A stretch of 38,547 nt of DNA from Candidatus Sediminicultor quintus (GCA_001773955.1 MEYH01000090.1:22428-60974); one strand, 5' to 3'. Positions 16,909-26,192 are shown, numbered from the stretch's first letter. Numbers and translations: made by a program. The notes: a model not told the origin generated them from the letters alone.

Positions 16909-19900
16909 TTATTTTTCAAATTTTACCGAAACTAATTTTGAGATACCTGATTCTTCCATGGTTATACCATATAATGTATCTGCTGCTTCCATCGTTGTTT
17001 TTTGATGGGTAATAAGAACCAATTGCGTGTGATTTAAATCTTCCCCCTTTAATATATGGGTAAGTTTTTCAGCATTTACTTCATCTAAAGATGTATCTAT
17101 TTCATCAAAAAGACAAAAAGGGCTGGGATTTGCTTTCCACAAAGCCATTAAAAGTGCTATAGCAGTTAAGGCTTTTTCACCGGAGGATAACAATTCGATG
17201 TTTTGCGTTTTTTTCCCGGGAGGACGGGCAATTATATCTATTCCGGAGTTTAATATATCTTCTTCAGATTCGATAATTAATCTCCCTTCTCCACCGGAAA
17301 AAATTTTTTTAAATATATCATTAAAGTAGGTTTTTACCTGATTAAAGGTTTTTTTAAATCTTTCTGTAGCAATTTGATCAATTTCTAAAATCGTTATTTC
17401 CATAATTTTTTTTGCCTTACATATCTCGTCGTATTTTTCGCTAAGAGAATTATAACGCTGCAACTGATTGTGGTATCTATTTTCTGCCTCAAAGTTTATC
17501 TGTCCCACTTTTATGATGTTGTCTCTTAAAATGTCTATCTTTTGGTTAGCTTCTTTTTGTGAACCAGATATGTTTTTGTATAATTCTAATTTTTCCAGCG
17601 ATAAGTTATAATTTTTATTTACTTCCTCCCCAATGTTAACGTGTTTTTCCCGATATTGAACCTCTAATATTTCTTCTCTATGTTGGTTGTCTTTGATTGA
17701 TTCGTACGTTTTTTGTTGGTTTATCTTATCCTGTTGTAGATTTTTTAATAGATTGGATTTTCTTTGCAGAATCTCTCCTATCTCCTCTGCTTTCTTGAAA
17801 ACAGAAGGATTTTCTTTGTTCAACCTGTTTATTTGAATTTTATATTCATTTATATTTTTTGATATATCAGCGAGTTTTTCATTATATTCTTTTAAAGTAC
17901 TTCTTTTTCCTTTTAAATCGACTGAATGCTCATCTTTGTATTGAGAAATATTATCAGCCTTCTCTTTTATACTAATTAGTTTTTCTTTATTTATTATAAT
18001 AATATTTTTTAAGTTATTTATGTCTCGGGAAAGATTGTTTATACGGTTGTTCCCTCTGGTAACAATTTGATTAATTATTTTTACAGAATGACTAATATTT
18101 TTGTTATATTCAGAAAGAGTGTTGTAATATTTTTCCAAGATACGCAATTTCCCAGAAATTTTTTTTCTTTCCTCCAAAATGTTATTTTCTTCGATTAAAA
18201 GATTTTTTAAGCCATCTTTTTGTTCATTTAGCGAAACAGTTGCCTTGTTCAAATTATTTATACTGTCCGTTACCTTTTTTTCATTCTCTCGTAATAGTCT
18301 TTTTATATCCTGGTTTTCTTTCCATAGGGAATTATAAATATTGTTATTTTTTTCTATAAAATTATTATTTCTTTCAATTTTAATTTTTAGAGTTTTTATC
18401 TCTTCTTCATATTTTTCAATCTCTTTTTCTACATAATAAAAACTCTCTTGAGAATTCTCTGAATTTGTTGAGGTTGAATAAATATCTACGGAGCCATCCA
18501 TATTTATTACCATCCCATTTAGTGAAATAATTTTATATTTCCCTAAGTACTTATTAGAAATATCAAGGGCAGTCTTTATATCTTCAACTATTAATACATT
18601 GCCCAACAAAACTTTAAATAAATTCTGGTATTTTTGGGAGTAATCAATCAATTCGTGGGCAAACCCACAAATATTATTGTTTTTAATTTCACCCTGGTTA
18701 CCAGGAAGTGTTTTTATATTTTTGATTAAATCCAGGGGGATTATCTTTAGTTTTTCTAATTCGTTTTCCGATAAGAAATTAATTATATTCAAAGCATATG
18801 AAATATCGCTCACTACAATTGAGTTAAAACTTTCTCTTAAAGCAATCTTCATAATTTTCTCATATTTTGAAGGAATATTATCAATGAATTTTATGATTTT
18901 TTCACAAGGGTCATCTGGATATTTTTGGCAGTATTTGGAGTAAAATACCTCTACCTTTTGTTCGTTCTTCTTCCTGTTAGTCTCAATTGATTTTCTTAAA
19001 ATATTTTTCCTTTCTTCTTTTAAGATAATTACATGCCTATCTTTTTCCACTTCTGCCTGTAATTCTTTTAAGATATTTTCAATCTCTTTTATTTTCTCTT
19101 CGTTTGATTTGAGATTTGTCTCATCTTCGATTTTTCTGCTTTCTCTTGCGATTTTTTGATAATCACTCTCTTTTGTCACCATATTTTCTAATTGATTTTC
19201 AAGTAATACCCTTTTTTTTCTAATTTTGTCTAAATTTATATTTATGATATTGAAGGTAGTGCTATATCTTATTTTTGCTTCCTTTAAAAACAATTCCTTT
19301 TCCGAAATTATTTTTAATACCTTTCTCGAATTAATCTCTAAAACATTAAGCGACCCAGCAAGTTTAGAAATAGTATTAGTATCTTTAATTGAATAAATAA
19401 GTTTTTTATTAAAGCTTTCTATTTTTTTGTCTATCTCCAGAATATTCAAACTTACTGCTTTTTTATTTTGCTCACCAATAACTATTTTTTGAGTAATATT
19501 ATCAGCATCTTTATTTAAGTCATACAGCCTTTTTTCAACATCACTTTTCTTTTGTAACATTAAATTCAATTCGCTCTGAATTATTTTTTTTCTATTATCT
19601 AGTTCGTAATTATCATATTTATATTTCTCTTGTTCTTTGCTTAAATTATCTAACTCTATACTTAATGAGTTAATTGCTGTTTCTTCTTCTTTAATTTTTT
19701 TTATAATCTTATTTTTTTCTTTTTCGTATTCTTCTAAATTTATTTTTATTTTAGATAAATTTGTTCTGCATAAATTATATTTTTGATAGATTAAAAATAA
19801 TTCCAAATTTTTAATCTCTTCTTGACTTATTTTATAACTATTTAAATGTTCTGCTTCTTCTTCCAAAATTAGTAATTGATTTTTTATTTCAGAAATTATA

Positions 19901-20478
19901 TTTTCAATCTTATCTAAATTATTATTGGTTTCCCCTATTTTATCCAAAGTTTTTTTCTTTTCATGTCTATATTTAGAAATAGAAGCAGCTTCTTCAAATA
20001 AATAACGTCTTTCAGGTGGTTTTGCACTTAAAATAAGATCTACTTCGCCCTGAGCAATGATGGAATAGGTATTTTTACTCAATCCTGTATTCATAAATAA
20101 TTCTTGAATCTCTTTCAATTTACAAGGAATTCCATTAATAAAACTTTCGGTCTCTCCGGAACGATAAATTCTTCTTTTAATATTTATTTCTTCCCAATCT
20201 AACGGGAGAAGCTTTTCATAATTATTGACAGTTAACGAAACTTCCGCTAAGTTTAAAGGTTTTTCTTGGTGATTCCCTGAAAAAATAATATCGGTTAGCT
20301 GTTTTCCCCGTAATGACCTGATATTCTGTTCACCCAATACCCATCTGACTGCATCGGTAATATTACTCTTGCCGCAGCCATTTGGACCGACTATTGCGGT
20401 TATGCCAGAATTAAATGACAGTTTAATTTTTTTTCCAAATGATTTAAATCCATAAATTTCAAGTTCTTTTAAAAACAC
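16909..20478 (-). CDS. smc: Chromosome segregation ATPase Smc
   Basis: Condensin core subunit of 1189 residues that works with ScpA and ScpB, both encoded near the right end of this window. The N-terminal ATPase half has FKSF and Walker A GPNGCGKSN at 31-39. Two long coiled coils flank a hinge at very roughly residues 510-660. The C-terminal half has the signature LLSSGEKALTA at 1096-1106 and Walker B CLFDEIDTSLDE at about 1122-1133. The signature usually reads LSGGEKAL, so one Gly has become Ser. Start is GTG with GAGGCG upstream. Ten bases after rnc; the rnc-smc-ftsY order is classical. Confidence 0.97.
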   Translation of the reverse strand: MFLKELEIYGFKSFGKKIKLSFNSGITAIVGPNGCGKSNITDAVRWVLGEQNIRSLRGKQLTDIIFSGNHQEKPLNLAEVSLTVNNYEKLLPLDWEEINIKRRIYRSGETESFINGIPCKLKEIQELFMNTGLSKNTYSIIAQGEVDLILSAKPPERRYLFEEAASISKYRHEKKKTLDKIGETNNNLDKIENIISEIKNQLLILEEEAEHLNSYKISQEEIKNLELFLIYQKYNLCRTNLSKIKINLEEYEKEKNKIIKKIKEEETAINSLSIELDNLSKEQEKYKYDNYELDNRKKIIQSELNLMLQKKSDVEKRLYDLNKDADNITQKIVIGEQNKKAVSLNILEIDKKIESFNKKLIYSIKDTNTISKLAGSLNVLEINSRKVLKIISEKELFLKEAKIRYSTTFNIININLDKIRKKRVLLENQLENMVTKESDYQKIARESRKIEDETNLKSNEEKIKEIENILKELQAEVEKDRHVIILKEERKNILRKSIETNRKKNEQKVEVFYSKYCQKYPDDPCEKIIKFIDNIPSKYEKIMKIALRESFNSIVVSDISYALNIINFLSENELEKLKIIPLDLIKNIKTLPGNQGEIKNNNICGFAHELIDYSQKYQNLFKVLLGNVLIVEDIKTALDISNKYLGKYKIISLNGMVINMDGSVDIYSTSTNSENSQESFYYVEKEIEKYEEEIKTLKIKIERNNNFIEKNNNIYNSLWKENQDIKRLLRENEKKVTDSINNLNKATVSLNEQKDGLKNLLIEENNILEERKKISGKLRILEKYYNTLSEYNKNISHSVKIINQIVTRGNNRINNLSRDINNLKNIIIINKEKLISIKEKADNISQYKDEHSVDLKGKRSTLKEYNEKLADISKNINEYKIQINRLNKENPSVFKKAEEIGEILQRKSNLLKNLQQDKINQQKTYESIKDNQHREEILEVQYREKHVNIGEEVNKNYNLSLEKLELYKNISGSQKEANQKIDILRDNIIKVGQINFEAENRYHNQLQRYNSLSEKYDEICKAKKIMEITILEIDQIATERFKKTFNQVKTYFNDIFKKIFSGGEGRLIIESEEDILNSGIDIIARPPGKKTQNIELLSSGEKALTAIALLMALWKANPSPFCLFDEIDTSLDEVNAEKLTHILKGEDLNHTQLVLITHQKTTMEAADTLYGITMEESGISKLVSVKFEK

Positions 20479-20487
20479 TCTTTCGCC

Positions 20488-21222
20488 TCATTTTGTTATT
20501 TTTAACTTTTTTAAAGCATTCTGTGCGGCATTCTGTTCTGCCTCTTTTTTATTCTCACCAGTTCCGCTTCCATAGATGATTTTCTTTAGTCTTACCTCAA
20601 TACAAAATATTTTTTTATGATCCGGACCTTTTTCTTTAATTAGACAATATTCCGGTAAACATTTCATCTTTTTTTGAGAAATTTCCTGTAGTAAAGTTTT
20701 ATAATCTTCCCCATACTTTCCCTTCATAATTAGTTCCGTTTCTTTATTTATAAATGATGAGATAATTTTTTTAGCTTTTTGGAGGCCGCTATCCAAATAT
20801 ATTGCTCCTAATAAAGCCTCAAAACAATCTGCAAGAATAGATAATTTATTTCTCCCTCCGGTTGAATCTTCCCCTTTTCCCAAAATAATATACTTTCCCA
20901 AAGAAAGGCGATCAGCCCATTTCGCCAAAATATCCTTGCTAACCATAACAGATTTAATTTTTGTAAGCTTACCTTCCGAAAATGAGGTTAATTTACGATA
21001 AAGATGTTCAGTAACAATTAAATTTAAAACAGAATCACCTAAAAATTCTAATCTTTGATTGTTGGTTGTCTTGTCTTTTAAACTTTTTTTTTGGAAAGAA
21101 GGATGGGTTAAAGCTTCATTGAGAAGGGTTTTATTTTTAAATTTATAATCTAATTTTTTTTCTAAATAGTTTAACATTAAATACTTTTCTTTTTTCAAAA
21201 TTATCCTATTATTCACCGTCAT
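20488..21222 (-). CDS. rnc: Ribonuclease III
   Basis: Double-strand-specific endoribonuclease that processes rRNA precursors and structured mRNAs. The 244-residue protein has the catalytic signature NQRLEFLGDSVLNLIVTEHLY near residue 54, a second acidic cluster DCFEALLGAIYLDSG near 130, and a C-terminal dsRNA-binding domain ending GENKKEAEQNAAQNALKKLK. About 15 residues precede the point where most family members start (MLNYLEKKLDY); a later start at residue 9 (TTG) or 16 (ATG) is possible because the first ATG lacks a good ribosome site. It is separated from acpP by a 163-bp spacer with a strong hairpin. Confidence 0.95.
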   Translation of the reverse strand: MTVNNRIILKKEKYLMLNYLEKKLDYKFKNKTLLNEALTHPSFQKKSLKDKTTNNQRLEFLGDSVLNLIVTEHLYRKLTSFSEGKLTKIKSVMVSKDILAKWADRLSLGKYIILGKGEDSTGGRNKLSILADCFEALLGAIYLDSGLQKAKKIISSFINKETELIMKGKYGEDYKTLLQEISQKKMKCLPEYCLIKEKGPDHKKIFCIEVRLKKIIYGSGTGENKKEAEQNAAQNALKKLKITK

Positions 21223-21251
21223 TAAATAATTATTTTTATTGAATTTGCATT

Positions 21252-21289
21252 TTAATTAAGGGTCGGATAAATCTCCGACCCTTAATTAA
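21252..21289. repeat. Strong hairpin between acpP and rnc
   Basis: Perfect 16-bp arms, TTAATTAAGGGTCGGA and its reverse complement, surround a 6-base loop. The inner GGGTCGGAT part matches the second hairpin of 6331-6383, so this is probably a member of the same dispersed family. On the minus strand it falls in the acpP-rnc transcript, and the outer TTAATTAA gives A/T-rich ends on both sides. It could act as a partial terminator, an RNA-stability element or an RNase III target; none of these is shown. Confidence 0.75.
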
Positions 21290-21385
21290 TTAGACATTAA
21301 TCTTAATTCCCTGCCATTATTCTTAATACATATTTTTTAAAAAATAAATATAAAAAATACTTATGCATATTTTATATTTATATTC

Positions 21386-21610
21386 TTATTTGCTTAAGTA
21401 TTTAATCGCATCTCCAACAGTCTTAATTTTTTCTGCATCTTCATCTGGGATTTCCATATCAAATTCTTCCTCGAAAGCCATGATCAGTTCAACTATATCT
21501 AAAGAATCTGCACCCAAATCATCTACAAAAGAAGAATCTTCCGAAATTTTACTTTCATCAACTCCTAATTGATCTACGATTATCTTTTTTATTTTATCCA
21601 TTGCTTCCAT
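21386..21610 (-). CDS. acpP: Acyl carrier protein
   Basis: Carrier of growing fatty acyl chains. The 74-residue acidic protein has the phosphopantetheine attachment site Ser36 in the motif [12 protein letters not shown]. Length and charge pattern are standard. The ATG has an almost ideal ribosome site, AAAGGAGGTGA, consistent with very high expression. Nineteen bases after fabG at the end of the fatty-acid block. Confidence 0.98.
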   Translation of the reverse strand: MEAMDKIKKIIVDQLGVDESKISEDSSFVDDLGADSLDIVELIMAFEEEFDMEIPDEDAEKIKTVGDAIKYLSK

Positions 21611-21629
21611 TCTATACTTTCACCTCCTT

Positions 21630-22376
21630 TCACATTACCATACCGCCATCGACATTTATAACTTGCCCGGTAATATAATTTGCTGCATCAGAAACTAAAA
21701 AATACACCACTTTAGCAACATCTTCTACAGTACCCAATCTTTTTAAAGGGATATGTTGTTGGAGATCTTGTCTAACTTTTTCCGGTAATTTCTTAGTCAT
21801 ATCTGTCTCGATAAATCCAGGCGCAATAGCATTTACATTTATATTTCTTAAGGCAAGTTCTTTTGCCATTGATTTAGTTAATCCTATTATCCCCGCTTTT
21901 GATGCGGCATAATTAACCTGTCCGATATTTCCTATCAATCCGATAACTGAGGATACATTTACAATTTTATCAGTGCTCTTTTGCCTCATCATATATTTTG
22001 CCACAGCTTTAGAACAATTAAAAGTGCCTTTTAGATTTATTCTTATCACTGCATCCCAATCCTCTTCTTTCATCCTGATCAAAAGAGAATCTCGGGTTAT
22101 TCCAGCATTATTTACTAATATATCTATTTTCCCAAATTTATCTATAATCTCCTTCATCATTCTATTCACTTCATCAAATACAGTGATATCCGCTTTTATC
22201 CCAATTGGTATATTGCCACTTTTTTTAATTTCTTCCAAAGTTTTATCAATTTCATTTTTTGGTAAAATATCATTGACCACTATATTTGCTCCATGATTGG
22301 CCAATTCCTGGGCAATAGCTTTACCTATTCCACGAGCTGATCCGGTAATTAAAGCAACCTTCCCAGATAGTCCCAT
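21630..22376 (-). CDS. fabG: 3-oxoacyl-ACP reductase FabG
   Basis: NADPH-dependent reductase of the fatty-acid elongation cycle, a short-chain dehydrogenase. From the ATG used here it has 248 residues with the cofactor motif TGSARGIGKA at 11-20, NNAG at 89-92, and the catalytic Ser143, Tyr156 and Lys160 (YAASK). The C-terminus ends GQVINVDGGMVM as in the family. The open frame continues nine codons upstream, but GGAGGAGG lies in that extension at the right distance before this ATG. Its ATG is one base after the fabD stop. Confidence 0.97.
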   Translation of the reverse strand: MGLSGKVALITGSARGIGKAIAQELANHGANIVVNDILPKNEIDKTLEEIKKSGNIPIGIKADITVFDEVNRMMKEIIDKFGKIDILVNNAGITRDSLLIRMKEEDWDAVIRINLKGTFNCSKAVAKYMMRQKSTDKIVNVSSVIGLIGNIGQVNYAASKAGIIGLTKSMAKELALRNINVNAIAPGFIETDMTKKLPEKVRQDLQQHIPLKRLGTVEDVAKVVYFLVSDAANYITGQVINVDGGMVM

Positions 22377-22377
22377 T

Positions 22378-23328
22378 TTATAAGACCTCCTCCATTTTTT
22401 CAACTACATTTTGAAGAGAATTTGAATCAAATACATTAAAGACATTAGACTCGGGAATAATTTGCTTAATTAATCCTTTCAGCACTTTCCCGGGGCCTAC
22501 TTCTATAAAATAATTAATACCTTCGGAATATATTTTGGTTATAGAATCAACCCACTCTACAGGATGAGTCATTTGTTTGATTAGTGCTGATCTAACCTCT
22601 TCTTTATTGCACATATAATCAGCACTAACATTGCAACGTATAGGTATTTTAGGATTATCTATTTTTACTTTTTCCAAATATCTTGCTAAATTCTCTTTGG
22701 CTGTCTCCATAAAGGATGAGTGAAAAGGAGCACTTACTTTTAAAGGTATTACCATACTCGCTCCTTTCTCTTTGGCCATTATTGATAACTTTTCCAATGC
22801 TTTATTTTCACCGGAAACTACAATTTGAGTAGGAGAATTATGATTAGCAATTTTCACCAACCCAATATCCTTAATCTTTTCACACATTTTACTTATCTCA
22901 TCTTTTTCTAAGCCGATAATTGCTAACATTGAACCAGTTCCTGCTGGAGCTGCACTCTGCATGTATTCTCCTCTTTTCCTTACTAACATCACTGCATCTT
23001 CAAATTTAATAGCAGAACTAGCTACCAGTGCTGAATATTCTCCCAAACTATGTCCAGCAACTATAGAAGGTTTAATTTTATTTTTTCTTAACAATTTGTA
23101 CAAAATTGTACTGATAGTTAAAATTGCAGGTTGAGCGTTAACCGTATTTTTTAATTCTTCTTCTGGTCCTTCGAAACAGATTTTACCAATATCTACTCCT
23201 TCTTTTTTTAGAACTTTATTGGCTATGTTAAATAAAATATTTGCTTCCGGGTAATTCTCTATTAAATCTTTTCCCATTCCTATTTTTTGAGAACCTTGTC
23301 CAGGAAATACAAAAGCTATTTTGTTCAT
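22378..23328 (-). CDS. fabD: Malonyl-CoA:ACP transacylase FabD
   Basis: Loads malonyl groups onto ACP. The 316-residue protein begins with IAFVFPGQGSQ, carries the nucleophile Ser94 in GHSLGEYSAL and the catalytic His203 in SAPFHSSFM, and has the family arginine in RKRGEYMQ. An AAAGGAG site lies about 14 bases upstream of the ATG, a longer spacing than usual. It is between fabH and fabG in a compact fatty-acid operon. Confidence 0.97.
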   Translation of the reverse strand: MNKIAFVFPGQGSQKIGMGKDLIENYPEANILFNIANKVLKKEGVDIGKICFEGPEEELKNTVNAQPAILTISTILYKLLRKNKIKPSIVAGHSLGEYSALVASSAIKFEDAVMLVRKRGEYMQSAAPAGTGSMLAIIGLEKDEISKMCEKIKDIGLVKIANHNSPTQIVVSGENKALEKLSIMAKEKGASMVIPLKVSAPFHSSFMETAKENLARYLEKVKIDNPKIPIRCNVSADYMCNKEEVRSALIKQMTHPVEWVDSITKIYSEGINYFIEVGPGKVLKGLIKQIIPESNVFNVFDSNSLQNVVEKMEEVL

Positions 23329-23369
23329 TATCTATTGTGTAACTCCTTTTCAAATATATATTATCGAGA

Positions 23370-24362
23370 TTATTTAATCCATTTTAAGACGATGGCTCCG
23401 CTAGTTAGACCAGCACCAAATGCGGCCAGTGCTACGATATCACCATTTTTAATCTTACCTTCTTTTACTGCTTCATCAAGAGCAATCATAACAGAAGCAG
23501 CTGAGGTATTTCCATATTTATTTAAATTTACAAAAACTTTATCTTTTTTTATTTTCAAAACTCTTGTCAGAGCAGAAATGATTCGGATGTTTGCTTGATG
23601 CGGAATAAAACAATCTACATCTTCTACCGAAAGATTACATTTACCCAAAGTTTTTACAGTTGTCCTTTTCATGTTCTTAACCGCAAGCTTAAATACTTCA
23701 TTTCCTTTCATCTTAACATAATGCATTTTCTTATCTACAGTTTCATGAGAAGCAGGGTTTTTGGAAAGCCCGGCTGGTATCATAATCAAATCATCGTACG
23801 ACCCGTCTCCTGCTAAACAACCAGAAAAGATTCCTTTCTCCTGGTCGGCTTTTAAAATAGCTGCCCCTGCTCCATCGCCAAAAAGAATACAAGTATTCCT
23901 GTCAGTCCAGTCAACGAATTTTGAGAGAGCATCTGCCCCAATTACTAAAATATTATCATAAAAACCGGCAGCAATATACTGCCAAGCAGTAATTAAGGCA
24001 TAAACCGCACCAGTACAGCCTGCTTGCAGATCAAAGGTTGCGGCATTTACAGCCTTAATTTTCTTTTGAACCAGGCAAGCGGTAGCTGGAAAAATCATAT
24101 CCGGAGAATTGGTAGCAACAATGATTAAATCAATCTCCTCAGGTTTAATATTCGAATCTTTTAGCGCTTTCAAAGCTGCCTTTGCAGCTATATCTGAGGT
24201 TGTTTCATTATCTTCAGCTATACGGCGTTCAGCAATACCGGTTCTGGTGATAATCCATTCGTGATTTGTTTCCACCATTTTTTCCAAATCTTCATTGGTT
24301 AGAACTTTTGCGGGAACATAAGAACCCGTTCCAATTATTTTAACATTTTTTATATTTTTCAC
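23370..24362 (-). CDS. fabH: 3-oxoacyl-ACP synthase III FabH
   Basis: Starts fatty-acid synthesis by condensing acetyl- or branched acyl-CoA with malonyl-ACP. The 330 residues include the catalytic triad Cys116 (LQAGCTGAVYAL), His255 (IPHQANIRI) and Asn285 (NKYGNTSAAS), plus the dimer-interface TRTGIAERR. The start is GTG with AAGGGGAG upstream. Lies between plsX and fabD, the standard position in Firmicutes-type fab clusters. Whether it prefers acetyl-CoA or branched primers cannot be judged here. Confidence 0.97.
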   Translation of the reverse strand: MKNIKNVKIIGTGSYVPAKVLTNEDLEKMVETNHEWIITRTGIAERRIAEDNETTSDIAAKAALKALKDSNIKPEEIDLIIVATNSPDMIFPATACLVQKKIKAVNAATFDLQAGCTGAVYALITAWQYIAAGFYDNILVIGADALSKFVDWTDRNTCILFGDGAGAAILKADQEKGIFSGCLAGDGSYDDLIMIPAGLSKNPASHETVDKKMHYVKMKGNEVFKLAVKNMKRTTVKTLGKCNLSVEDVDCFIPHQANIRIISALTRVLKIKKDKVFVNLNKYGNTSAASVMIALDEAVKEGKIKNGDIVALAAFGAGLTSGAIVLKWIK

Positions 24363-24408
24363 AAATTAGTATTCTCCCCTTCTTGCTAGTGAACTATTTT
24401 CTTTGTAT

Positions 24409-25386
24409 TTATATCTCTTTAAAGTGCTCAACTATGTGAGTATCAATAAATTTAGCGGTATTGAGTATAGCATTTTTAAAAGTTTTTGCTTTAGACCGTC
24501 CATGACATATAAAGCATAATCCGTTTACACCCAATAGGGGAGATCCGCCATATTCTGTATAATCGGTCATTTTTACCAAATTCATAAATTTTTCCTTTAA
24601 TTTATCCATTTCTTGATTTTGGGGAAGTTGGCTGATTACCCTACTATTAACCTCTGTTAAAAGGAATTTTGCTAAACCTTCAGAAGATTTCAATAATATG
24701 TTGCCAGTAAATCCATCACATACTAATACATCTGCTTTTCCCTTAAAAATATCCTTACCTTCGATATTACCCACGAAATTAATATTGGTATTTTTTAAAC
24801 TTTTATAAGCATTTTGAGCGAATTTATTTCCTTTATTTTCTTCCTCGCCAATATTTAGCAATCCTATTTTTGGATTTTCTATTCCTAAAATATATTTGGC
24901 GTATTTGCTCCCTATAAAGGCAAACTGGGGTAGATGTTCCGGTTTGCAATCAACATTTGCCCCCACATCCAATACCAATACTTTCCCTTTTGCCGAGGGC
25001 AATATGGCAGCAATGGCTGGGCGGTGTATTTGAGGAATACACCCTAACTCCAATAATGCCGCAGCCATAACCGCCCCACTATTTCCGGCAGAAATAAAAG
25101 CATCAGCTTGATTATTTTTTATTAATTTCGTGCCTATCACAATAGAAGAATCCCTTTTATTCCGTATGGCATCTAAAGGAAAATCACCTGTTTCAATATA
25201 TTCTTTACAATTTATAACCGATAATTTATCTTTTTTATATTTATATTTTATTAACTCTTCTTTAACTTTCTCCATATCACCTAATAAAATGATCTCTAAG
25301 TCACTTTCTTCTAAGGCCAAAATTGTGCCTTTCACAACTTCTTCGGGGGCATAATCCCCTCCCATGGCATCAAGGGCTATTATCAT
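24409..25386 (-). CDS. plsX: Phosphate acyltransferase PlsX
   Basis: Makes acyl-phosphate from acyl-ACP, the substrate of PlsY encoded at 6458-7063. The 325-residue protein shows IIALDAMGGDYAPEEVVKG at the N-terminus, FISAGNSGAVMAAALLELG near residue 97, LDVGANVDCKPEHLPQFA near 138, VCDGFTGNILLKSSEG near 223 and YGGSPLLGVNG near 278. ATG start. It directly abuts fapR with no gap, which is the operon head in Bacillus. Confidence 0.97.
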   Translation of the reverse strand: MIIALDAMGGDYAPEEVVKGTILALEESDLEIILLGDMEKVKEELIKYKYKKDKLSVINCKEYIETGDFPLDAIRNKRDSSIVIGTKLIKNNQADAFISAGNSGAVMAAALLELGCIPQIHRPAIAAILPSAKGKVLVLDVGANVDCKPEHLPQFAFIGSKYAKYILGIENPKIGLLNIGEEENKGNKFAQNAYKSLKNTNINFVGNIEGKDIFKGKADVLVCDGFTGNILLKSSEGLAKFLLTEVNSRVISQLPQNQEMDKLKEKFMNLVKMTDYTEYGGSPLLGVNGLCFICHGRSKAKTFKNAILNTAKFIDTHIVEHFKEI

Positions 25387-25974
25387 TTAAGCTTTCTCCT
25401 TTTTTACTTTATCGTTAACCGAAAAAATTACTAATTTTCCCGTAAATACTTCTTTTTGATCAGACTTTACGTGTACTGATACTAAATATTTATTACCTCT
25501 ACTACGAGCAACTCTTGCCTTGGCAACCAAAGTCTCTCCGGCATATACAGGTTTTTTATAACTTAAACGGGCAATACCGGTTAAGGCAACTTCTGTGTCA
25601 ATGATGGAAATTGCCAATGAATCAGCTAAAGAAAAGATATAGTGACTTCGAATTATTCCAGTTCTTCCAAAAGCCATATCTTTTGTAGTCTTCAAGATAG
25701 CAATTCCGTTTTTTCCTAACTCTATATCTATTAATTCTCCGATTATCTCTTCTTTTTTTAGAGATTTTACCTTATCCTTGGAAGAAGTGTTTTTGGCAAC
25801 CTGCACTATTCGTTTTCTCATTTCAGGAATCCCCATTTCCAGTCGATCTAATCGAATGGTTTGCACACTAATGCTAAATAATTCAGAAAGTTTTTTATCA
25901 GATAAAAATGGGTCCTTCAAAATATATTCCTTTATTCTTTTTTGCCTTTCTAATTTACTTAAATCTCGAATCAT
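25387..25974 (-). CDS. fapR: Fatty acid and phospholipid biosynthesis repressor FapR
   Basis: Transcription repressor that senses malonyl-CoA and controls fatty-acid and phospholipid genes. The 195-residue protein has an N-terminal helix-turn-helix (SDKKLSELFSISVQTIRLDRLEMGIPEMRKRI, residues about 24-55), a linker, and a C-terminal hot-dog thioesterase-like effector domain (IGELIDIELGKNGIAILKTTKDMAFGRTGIIRSHYIFSLADSLA...). ATG start with AGGTGG at nine bases. It is first in fapR-plsX-fabH-fabD-fabG-acpP and is preceded by a strong promoter with a candidate operator, so autoregulation is likely. FapR is best known from Firmicutes. Confidence 0.94.
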   Translation of the reverse strand: MIRDLSKLERQKRIKEYILKDPFLSDKKLSELFSISVQTIRLDRLEMGIPEMRKRIVQVAKNTSSKDKVKSLKKEEIIGELIDIELGKNGIAILKTTKDMAFGRTGIIRSHYIFSLADSLAISIIDTEVALTGIARLSYKKPVYAGETLVAKARVARSRGNKYLVSVHVKSDQKEVFTGKLVIFSVNDKVKKEKA

Positions 25975-26016
25975 TTTCTGGAGCCACCTATTTTATATTT
26001 ATTAATAGCACCTATT

Positions 26017-26032
26017 ATTAGCAACTACTAAT
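26017..26032. promoter_or_regulatory. Candidate FapR operator
   Basis: A 16-base imperfect palindrome with ATTAG and CTAAT arms around six bases (ATTAGCAACTACTAAT). It begins eight bases downstream of the predicted -10 box, so it covers the predicted transcription start of fapR. FapR operators in Firmicutes are palindromes with TTAG/CTAA ends placed over or just after the promoter. A second imperfect palindrome, TAATA...TATTA, partly overlaps it at 26003-26020. Confidence 0.5.
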
Positions 26033-26039
26033 TGTAAGT

Positions 26040-26068
26040 ATTATACATTAAGCGTATTTAAAAATCAA
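26040..26068 (-). promoter_or_regulatory. Sigma-70-type promoter of the fapR-fab operon
   Basis: On the minus strand TTGATT (26063-26068) and TATAAT (26040-26045) are separated by exactly 17 bases. The predicted start point is near 26033, about 60 bases upstream of the fapR start codon. This is one of the two best promoter matches seen in the window. Confidence 0.75.
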
Positions 26069-26082
26069 ACATTTTTATATAA

Positions 26083-26103
26083 TCGAGTATATAGTATCGA
26101 GTT
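26083..26103. repeat. Short heptad array (TCGAGTA type)
   Basis: TCGAGTA, TATAGTA and TCGAGTT follow each other in a 7-base register and run into purine-rich sequence. The array lies between the rpmF terminator and the fapR promoter. The rest of the 295-base spacer holds only those two elements. Confidence 0.6.
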
Positions 26104-26192
26104 AAGAAAGAGAAGAAAAGATACAAAAAAGTAATATTCTTCCTTTTATCTAACTACCCATCTAAAATTTTCGCAAACTTTTATTTGATCCA

